Of a stretch of 64,000 bases of DNA, positions 58,112 to 64,000 are shown piece by piece. This stretch comes from Methylocella silvestris BL2 (lineage in GTDB: Bacteria; Pseudomonadota; Alphaproteobacteria; Rhizobiales; Beijerinckiaceae): the NCBI RefSeq assembly GCF_000021745.1, contig NC_011666.1, forward strand, positions 1,550,001 through 1,614,000. The letters run 5' to 3'. A model generated the notes under the pieces. That model was given only the letters and a program-made list of their open reading frames with translations, was not told the DNA's origin and ran no database searches. A program made the translations under genes and the position numbers. Position 1 is the stretch's first letter. Every line of letters begins with the position of its first letter.

Positions 58112-61100
58112 TTAACGTCCGACGTAGGTAAACATCGCCCAGTCCGCCGGTGATTTAGCAATGTTTGCGGCCATTGCCTGCCTCAAAGCTTCTGGAAAAT
58201 TCTCTGTTGTTAAATGCGTTTCTACCGAACTTAACGAATTGAAAAGTTCCGCCACGGAATATGGATTAATTTGCCACCTTGAAACGACGACTCCGCGAGC
58301 GCCAGCTTCGAAGAATGCCCGCGCAAGCCCTGACAATGCCTCCTGGCTTTCATCGGCCGAATCAGTGTTGCATCCCACCAGGATGACTAAGTCAGCGCCA
58401 ACGTCGGATGCTTCGATGGCAGAAGCATCTATCTGCTGTTCTTCCAAAGACATCCCCGGCGCGACGCGAACGACCAAGGCCGGATAGCCAGCAAAATTCC
58501 TCCCTACTGCATGGGTCGCAAATGCCAGTGCGTAGACCGAGTCGGGAAGATGTCTAACAACGTTCTCAACAGAATATTCTTCACCACTATAAATGCGGGC
58601 TGGCCCCGAGATAATTCGGCCTAGACTTTGGAGAATATCCAAAGTTCTCGGTTCACGGCATATTGGGTTTGCCGCTCCCCCGCCGCTCCAGGCAGACGTA
58701 ACGCAATTAACTCCCGTGACGAGCGGGTCACCGAATCCTACGAAGCCCACGTCCGAGTTCCGGCGTCCATTTGGGTTCCTCAGCACATAGTACGCGGACA
58801 AAGATGGCACCATTCGAATGGCGTAGCGCTCGCCCAACCAATATTCCTCGGACGCTGATCTCCCGCCCCGTAAAGCTGCAAAAGGAATTTTAGCTACTGA
58901 GTTATCTGCGACGATAATCAGTTCCTTCTTGTCTGAAAGAAATCTATCAATCTTTAAAAACAAGCGGGAATACAGAAGGCGCGACTGCTCGTTCGCATTT
59001 TCCTTCGCGGCCACGCGCCCAACAAAGGTGTCGACGTCCGCGGCTAGGCCGTCCGTATAACCCAAGTCAACAAAATCGACCCGCCCTCGGGTAACAATAA
59101 ACGCATAAATAGTAAGTTTAAACTCAACAAATCTAATAAGGGCCTCACTCTCGTGCAGCTTTTCCTGAACATCTTTGAGTTTTATTTGCCCAAGCTGGGT
59201 TGCCTTCACGAACGCGCTATCAGATAAAAGATTATCCCGAGCGCGGCGGGCTTGCTGGAGGGTTTTATTAAGCGCTTCAACTTCTTCGCTATCGACGCCA
59301 TGCCCTGAATACTCGCTTTCGTTCAACTTTTGTTGCAATCTGCTCCAATTAACATATTCTTTATCATAAAGGCGCGCTTCGGGTGCTAATTCGGGCTTTA
59401 AAATCGCGCGTGTAGCCGCACGACCCAGTGCGCGACCGGCTGCCGAGGAATCCATCCACTGTATGGCGCCAAACAACTCCTCCTTTTCTAGTGACGTCAA
59501 CTCCCTCTTTTGTCCGAGAACTGCGCCGATAACCTCATCAACACTGGAATTGAGAAATTGCTGCTGTTCCACCAGAATTTGAGATGGCGAGAGTATCACC
59601 CGTCGCGACAATGCTTCATATCGCTGGATCCCGTACTTCAACGCTGCCCTGGCGAATTCCAATCGATACCCGGCGCCACCCTCACGAGCCTCGAAATTCG
59701 CGGCTGCATCGGAAGATAGCCGCTCTTTATCAAAATCTTCCGCGCGCGCGATCTTGGTCCGATAGGTGATCGCATCGTTTTTTAGCGACTCGCGCCACTC
59801 TTTGTCGAGAGTCGTTGGTTTGTTTTGGCTCGACTTTGGTGCTTTGGACGTCCTAGCCAACCCAGCGGCGATACTGTCGAAAATGGTCTCATAACTGAAT
59901 GAAGACGTGCTGTCGCCGACGAGCCGGCGGGCCTCTTTATAGCATGAGCCTGCTTGCTGGGCCTCCTTAATGTTCTCTAGCATCGTCGCGTAGTCAATCA
60001 ACAGCGAGACCAATCCCTCCACACCTGTATCATCGTCGACGAGTTCTACCTTGCGTTTGTATTTTTGTTTGCTAAAGTTTATTATCAAATTAGATTTGTC
60101 TACAATCGTCTGGACGACCATCGGATCACTGGTGTGAAAATCGTGGTCGATATATTCAAAACCGACGATATCAATGTATGGCTTTAACAGGTCGAAGTCA
60201 CTGGGTTCTTTACTGCGAATATTAGCGAACATTTTCCCAAGCGTTCTATCAATCAATTTTATTGCCTCAGAATATCCATTTGCCCTCCGTACTAGATCTG
60301 CTTTGCTGGTAATGAGGGACCGATATCGCCAATTTTCGGTCAATTGGCGCTTCTCCATTAGAGCTACCGCCCCGTCTAAAAGCCGCTCGCGTTCTTCACG
60401 AATACGTGGCCTAACGTTTAAAGAGTTTTCCAGTTCGAGCTTTCTCAACCGAGACTGCAAATCGATCGCTTGCTGAAAATCGGTCGCTGAGTTTCCATCG
60501 TTCAAAAGTCGCAGTGCAGAGTCTACGTTCGACGCCGCTAGAGCGGCAGGCGCCCCAGCCACGGCATCGCTCAATGGGGCCGCCGCCCCAGCTCCCTCGG
60601 CGACGGGCGGTTTAGCGGTCTCCGTTTGGGTCGCAATGGGAGCTTCGGGCGCGGGCGGCCGCGGCGGGTCATCCGAGGGTGTTTTGATGAGGCCTGGAGC
60701 GGTTTGCGGGGGCTGTTTGCTTTCATTAACAAAAGGTTTGCCGCCCAGCGGCAAGTCCGGCGGATCTTCTACCGCGCTGAGGGGCAGCGGATGGTTTTTC
60801 ATATAATCCAATAGACGCCGTCCAGCTTCCGAAGAGGAAAATGTCCCCCTCTCGCTCGTTCGCCTCTCTATAAATTGGAATAACAACACCGCTGAGCGAT
60901 CATCGTGATTGCCCCGACTGCTATGGGTTAGCATTCCTGCTAAATGCGCCAATGCTTCTAATGCTTCCGGGGAGTCACGGCCGAACTTTTTTTCAATGAA
61001 TAATTGCCATTTCCAGGCGCTAAGCCGGGCATCATCCGTGTATCCCGCCGAGGAAATTGACTCTATGGCCGCCAACGCGTTCGTCGCTCCGACCAAATAG

Positions 61101-61891
61101 TCGTCCTCCGCGATCCTTAAGATGTCCGCGCTGATCCTAAGCTGACGCGGGTCACCATCGCGAAGGTTCAATCGGGTCCGCTCGAGAAGTTCGAGATGGT
61201 CGGCAGAAGATAAGGCATTATATTGTTTTGCAAGGTCAAGCCCGGTAAACAAATCGTTTCGAAACACATCGGGATTTAAATCCTTACGATTATCGATGTC
61301 GCTAATAACAGCTTCTGCACTGCGAACCATCAATTCCGAAATAAGCCTTGCGCTCAGCGGGTCGCCTAGTGTCTTTTCACGCGTTGCCGTGGCGGCGGCC
61401 TCCCTTAATAAAACTAACGCATGTGTATAGTCGCTACCTTTAATTAACGCCAGCGTTGCATTACGGAATAAGGCAGCTCTCGATTGCGGCGCAACTTTGA
61501 TTCTTTCCACCGTCTGCAGGGAGACGGGTTTCTCTAAAATTAAATCGGTCAGCGCTACCATTGTCTGGCATTCGCCAATCAGGGGTTTAATCTTAGTTAC
61601 AGTCGCAGCGAGGCAGGCTCTCTTGTATTCCTGCTGAGCAATCTCATTTTCATCCTGGATAAGGCTAGCGTAGGCGAGGTTCAACATCCAGCGAACATTC
61701 TCTGTATTTTCGCTAGCGCCTAGGAGAGCGCGCTCAGCGATCGAATGTGCTTGCGATCCATCGGACCGTTGTACAGCTGCCTCAAACTCCTCCCCCATTG
61801 AAACCGTGGGACCAGAATAGGCCGGGTGGATGCAGATGGTTGCCGCGATGGCCAGCGCCGCAAAAAGCCGAGAAAATAGGAGGAACCCCAT
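58112..61891 (-). CDS. Exported helical-repeat protein with CHAT (caspase-like) domain
   Basis: This large protein of 1259 residues has a signal peptide (LFSRLFAALAIAATICIHPA, then YSG). The N-terminal half is alpha-helical repeat-like, perhaps degenerate TPRs (SIAERALLGASENTENVRWM, YASLIQDENEIAQQEYKRA). A Pro/Ala-rich linker runs from about residue 395 to 460. A second helical region follows. The last 300 residues form a CHAT domain with catalytic His1127 in ALAFATHAVGR and Cys1174 in LVILVGCNTDSADESQEAL, then GLARAFFEAGARGVVVSRW. CHAT domains are caspase-HetF-type cysteine proteases. The start follows GGGAGGTGA and lies three bases after the preceding gene. Substrate and trigger are unknown. 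Confidence 0.88.
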   Translation of the reverse strand: MGFLLFSRLFAALAIAATICIHPAYSGPTVSMGEEFEAAVQRSDGSQAHSIAERALLGASENTENVRWMLNLAYASLIQDENEIAQQEYKRACLAATVTKIKPLIGECQTMVALTDLILEKPVSLQTVERIKVAPQSRAALFRNATLALIKGSDYTHALVLLREAAATATREKTLGDPLSARLISELMVRSAEAVISDIDNRKDLNPDVFRNDLFTGLDLAKQYNALSSADHLELLERTRLNLRDGDPRQLRISADILRIAEDDYLVGATNALAAIESISSAGYTDDARLSAWKWQLFIEKKFGRDSPEALEALAHLAGMLTHSSRGNHDDRSAVLLFQFIERRTSERGTFSSSEAGRRLLDYMKNHPLPLSAVEDPPDLPLGGKPFVNESKQPPQTAPGLIKTPSDDPPRPPAPEAPIATQTETAKPPVAEGAGAAAPLSDAVAGAPAALAASNVDSALRLLNDGNSATDFQQAIDLQSRLRKLELENSLNVRPRIREERERLLDGAVALMEKRQLTENWRYRSLITSKADLVRRANGYSEAIKLIDRTLGKMFANIRSKEPSDFDLLKPYIDIVGFEYIDHDFHTSDPMVVQTIVDKSNLIINFSKQKYKRKVELVDDDTGVEGLVSLLIDYATMLENIKEAQQAGSCYKEARRLVGDSTSSFSYETIFDSIAAGLARTSKAPKSSQNKPTTLDKEWRESLKNDAITYRTKIARAEDFDKERLSSDAAANFEAREGGAGYRLEFARAALKYGIQRYEALSRRVILSPSQILVEQQQFLNSSVDEVIGAVLGQKRELTSLEKEELFGAIQWMDSSAAGRALGRAATRAILKPELAPEARLYDKEYVNWSRLQQKLNESEYSGHGVDSEEVEALNKTLQQARRARDNLLSDSAFVKATQLGQIKLKDVQEKLHESEALIRFVEFKLTIYAFIVTRGRVDFVDLGYTDGLAADVDTFVGRVAAKENANEQSRLLYSRLFLKIDRFLSDKKELIIVADNSVAKIPFAALRGGRSASEEYWLGERYAIRMVPSLSAYYVLRNPNGRRNSDVGFVGFGDPLVTGVNCVTSAWSGGGAANPICREPRTLDILQSLGRIISGPARIYSGEEYSVENVVRHLPDSVYALAFATHAVGRNFAGYPALVVRVAPGMSLEEQQIDASAIEASDVGADLVILVGCNTDSADESQEALSGLARAFFEAGARGVVVSRWQINPYSVAELFNSLSSVETHLTTENFPEALRQAMAANIAKSPADWAMFTYVGR

Positions 61892-61894
61892 TTA

Positions 61895-62755
61895 TCACCT
61901 CCCTGCGTCTAACAACCAGTCTTGGAACACTTGCGTGGTCAACTCCTCCAACGCACTTCGCTGCGACGGCGTCTTTGCCAAGTCGAGGGGAGCCCAGCCG
62001 AAAGTCGATGATTGAGAGTTACTGGCGCCCTCTCCAAGAACCGATCCGGCAGTTCTCGCCGGAACGAATGCGGGCAAAAAGGCCAGAGCCACGGGCTCCC
62101 GATCAGCGATCGATACAATCTTACCGAAGCCGACTGCGCCTGTCACGTTTACAGCTGGTGTGTAGGACAGAAATTCGGAGAGTCGGGCCGTTGCGGTAGC
62201 GCTATCGTCATAATTCAAGGATATCCGTCGTTTCCCCGTGTACAGACGGCCGATTACGACTGGCGCGCGATCGCCGACCGGCTTACTGGATACAACGCTT
62301 ACAAGATCCCGACATTCAGTACGATTCAGGGTCGTCTTCAAATCATATTCCGACACTATTTGCTCTTCAACGTCGTCGAAGTTTATATCTACAATTTCGG
62401 CCTGTTTTCCGCTGGCGCCGATTTCAAATAATTTCTTTAATCTAAACAAAAACCCGACTGAGGCGTCATTGTTAGAACGAAAGGACGGAATCGCATAGGG
62501 TGACGATCGAATTTTTAGGCGAGGGAAGCAACGGTCCCCGCCAAACAACAAATGGGACATTGTCGGATCCCATGCATCTCCAATGTGATAGTTGGAGCCA
62601 AAGAGTGGAATTGGGCCCGGGGTCAACGCACGAAGGTGAGTCGTTATCCGGTCCTGTATTGATTGCAATATTTTATTAAGGTCATCTGCATGGCCTGCCC
62701 TTGGAAAAAGAGTTACGACCGACACCACCACTAGATACAGCCTTCTTTTAAACAT
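61895..62755 (-). CDS. Exported protein of unknown function, partner of the CHAT gene
   Basis: This 286-residue protein of no recognised family begins with a signal peptide, RLYLVVVSVVTLFPRAGHAD. The mature part has GPIPLFGSNYHIGDAWDP, FGGDRCFPRLKIRSSPYAIP and a region near ISLNYDDSATATARLSEFLS. Its stop is three bases before the CHAT gene, whose ribosome site lies in the last codons of this gene, so the two are translationally coupled and probably work together in the periplasm. Confidence 0.75.
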   Translation of the reverse strand: MFKRRLYLVVVSVVTLFPRAGHADDLNKILQSIQDRITTHLRALTPGPIPLFGSNYHIGDAWDPTMSHLLFGGDRCFPRLKIRSSPYAIPSFRSNNDASVGFLFRLKKLFEIGASGKQAEIVDINFDDVEEQIVSEYDLKTTLNRTECRDLVSVVSSKPVGDRAPVVIGRLYTGKRRISLNYDDSATATARLSEFLSYTPAVNVTGAVGFGKIVSIADREPVALAFLPAFVPARTAGSVLGEGASNSQSSTFGWAPLDLAKTPSQRSALEELTTQVFQDWLLDAGR

Positions 62756-62800
62756 TACGGGACACCTCTCCGAAAAAGACTCTAAAACAATTCTATCTCA

Positions 62801-63037
62801 TCAGCAATCAGACGCGCATTTAACGTATTGTGGCTCGCAGTACTCTTTTCTATCCAAGCCGCCAATAGCAACACAATGCTTATACACGATTTTGCATAAA
62901 GAAATACATGTTCGAGTCTGCGACTGCCGGAAATCACCGTCGGGTATTAACGGCCGATCGTCGATTGCATAGGCCCTACTACAATAGAGCACGGCGAACA
63001 AAGAAAGGGTCAAGTTGAGTTTTCGCATTTTGACCAC
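62801..63037 (-). CDS. Small exported Cys-rich protein
   Basis: This 78-residue protein has a signal peptide (LNLTLSLFAVLYCSRAYA) and a short mature part of about 53 residues with six cysteines, TCISLCKIVYKHC then YCEPQYVKCASDC. The even number and CxxxC spacing suggest a disulphide-bonded periplasmic peptide. It is the first of three minus-strand genes leading to the CHAT protein, 45 bases before the second. No family is recognised. Two Met codons (residues 1 and 4) could start it. Confidence 0.65.
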   Translation of the reverse strand: MVKMRKLNLTLSLFAVLYCSRAYAIDDRPLIPDGDFRQSQTRTCISLCKIVYKHCVAIGGLDRKEYCEPQYVKCASDC

Positions 63038-63168
63038 ATTAAAGTTGCGGTTTTATAATCAAAACGACTGTCGGGCCGCTCCCCTCAATCGTCACACTCT
63101 TTTGATTTTTTGTCGCCAGATTGAACCGCTCCCCTTTTTTAGGCCAGCGCCTGACCTCATTATAGTCT

Positions 63169-63915
63169 CTACGCTAAACCTCCATTTTCTCCCGGGCGTC
63201 TTCGAGGCTCATGAACCAATGGGCATTCAGGCATTCCGCGCGGACTTGCCGTTGAACGACTCGATGAAAGCGTTGTCGGTCGGCTTGCCAGGCCGCGAAA
63301 AGTCGAGCACGACGCCTTTTTGATTGGCCCACAGATCAAGGTCTCGCGCGAGATGAATTCGGAGCCCTGATCCACCCGGATCGTCTTCGGATAGCCGACC
63401 CTCCTGCAGATCCGCTCCAGGGTCAAGACGACATCCTCGCCCCGATAGGAGAAGCGGGGATCGACAGCCGGAGAGAACCGGGAAAACGTGTCCACTATAG
63501 TCAACACCCGAAGCTTCCGGCCTGTCGCCAGTTGGTCATGCACAAAGTCCATCGCCCAGGTTTCATTGTGCTGCATGGCGGCGCATCGGTCGTCCCGCAG
63601 TTTGGCCTTCACGCGCCGCTTCGGCGTCTTGTTCAGCAATTGCAGGCCAAGATCCTTGTAAAGCCGATAGATCCGCTTGGCGTTCACCGCCCAGCCTTCC
63701 CGCCGCAGCAGCACGTGAATGCACCGATAGCCGTAGCGCACACGCGTTTCGGCAATCTCCTTGATCCGCTGTTTGAGGTCGGCCTGGCCGCCACGCTTCG
63801 ACTTGTAGACGTAAAGCGCCCGACCAACGCGTAGCGCCGAACAGGCCCGCCTGACCGACACCTTCCAATCCGATCGAACGGCGTCGACAAGCTCCCGCTT
63901 GCGGCCAGGCCTTAC
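63169..63915 (-). pseudogene. Decayed IS3-family transposase orfB
   Basis: The frame encodes an IS3 OrfB with the HTH_21 part (QRIKEIAETRVRYGYRCIHV) and the first DDE aspartates in ETWAMDFVHDQ and IRVDQGSEFISRE. After that the expected end (WANQKGVVLDFSRPGKPTD, then a region with the catalytic glutamate) is reached only by frame changes near 63349 and 63245. A TAG also replaces a late tryptophan codon near 63177. The C-terminal DDE glutamate is thus out of frame and the gene is inactive. Confidence 0.85.
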
Positions 63916-64000
63916 AGCTTTTTTGATAGCACATCCTGCAGCATGGCCTTGTCGAGCGACAGGTCAGCGACGATCCGCTTCAGCTTGGCGTTTTCTTCCT
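63912..64000 (-). CDS. IS3-family orfA, C-terminal part (runs off window)
   Basis: This is the end of the small HTH protein of the IS3 element: ENAKLKRIVADLSLDKAMLQ followed by DVLSKKL and TAA at 63912. The run TCAAAAAAG before the stop is the usual A6G slippery site at which ribosomes shift into orfB to make the full transposase. The gene continues beyond the window edge. Confidence 0.75.
   Translation of the reverse strand, partial: EENAKLKRIVADLSLDKAMLQDVLSKKL

Overview
The window looks like a chromosome segment of a high-GC alphaproteobacterium in the Rhizobiales/Hyphomicrobiales. The chemotaxis operon has the rhizobial order (mcp, STAS protein, cheY1, cheA, cheW, cheR, cheB, cheY2, cheD, cheT-like). 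The initiator tRNA has an A29:U41 pair, a variant reported in rhizobia. Gene content would suit a Beijerinckiaceae-type bacterium, but the genus cannot be fixed from sequence alone.

Layout. 0.3-6.3 kb is core: a radical SAM protein, uvrC, pgsA, moaD-moaE and an MFS exporter. 6.6-7.7 kb is a Cys-rich secreted protein. 7.9-16.8 kb is a complete ten-gene chemotaxis operon on the minus strand. 17.6-19 kb has a basic disordered protein, tRNA-fMet and the 3' half of a tRNA-Gly. From about 19 kb the sequence becomes accessory, with pseudogenes and insertion-sequence scars. 20-27.7 kb holds a universal stress protein and a tripartite RND efflux operon with a divergent TetR regulator.

28.3-49.9 kb is an aromatic catabolic supercluster. 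Its minus-strand part encodes an IclR regulator, an outer-membrane channel, a TfdB-like flavin hydroxylase, a meta-cleavage hydrolase and a BphC-like extradiol dioxygenase. Its plus-strand part encodes a three-component Rieske oxygenase, an AraC regulator and a complete catechol meta-cleavage pathway (XylT ferredoxin, catechol 2,3-dioxygenase, semialdehyde dehydrogenase, tautomerase, decarboxylase, hydratase, aldolase, acylating acetaldehyde dehydrogenase). The expected flow is substrate uptake, ring hydroxylation to a catechol, meta cleavage, then pyruvate plus acetyl-CoA. The cluster is a mosaic. Upper genes are lower in GC (a sampled 60-base line at 38281 is 40% GC) than lower genes (a line at 45421 is 63%). 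A decayed acetaldehyde dehydrogenase copy lies at the junction.

50.8-57.8 kb is the wreck of a conjugative element: a frameshifted LysR gene, a frameshifted DUF2274 gene, trbI, a frameshifted trbG, trbF and the tail of trbL, cut by an IS21-family element that abuts a truncated pRiA4b ORF-3 gene. 58.1-63.0 kb is a lower-GC three-gene operon in which every product has a signal peptide, including a 1259-residue helical-repeat protein ending in a caspase-like CHAT domain. This is the least familiar unit in the window. The window ends inside a decayed IS3-family element.
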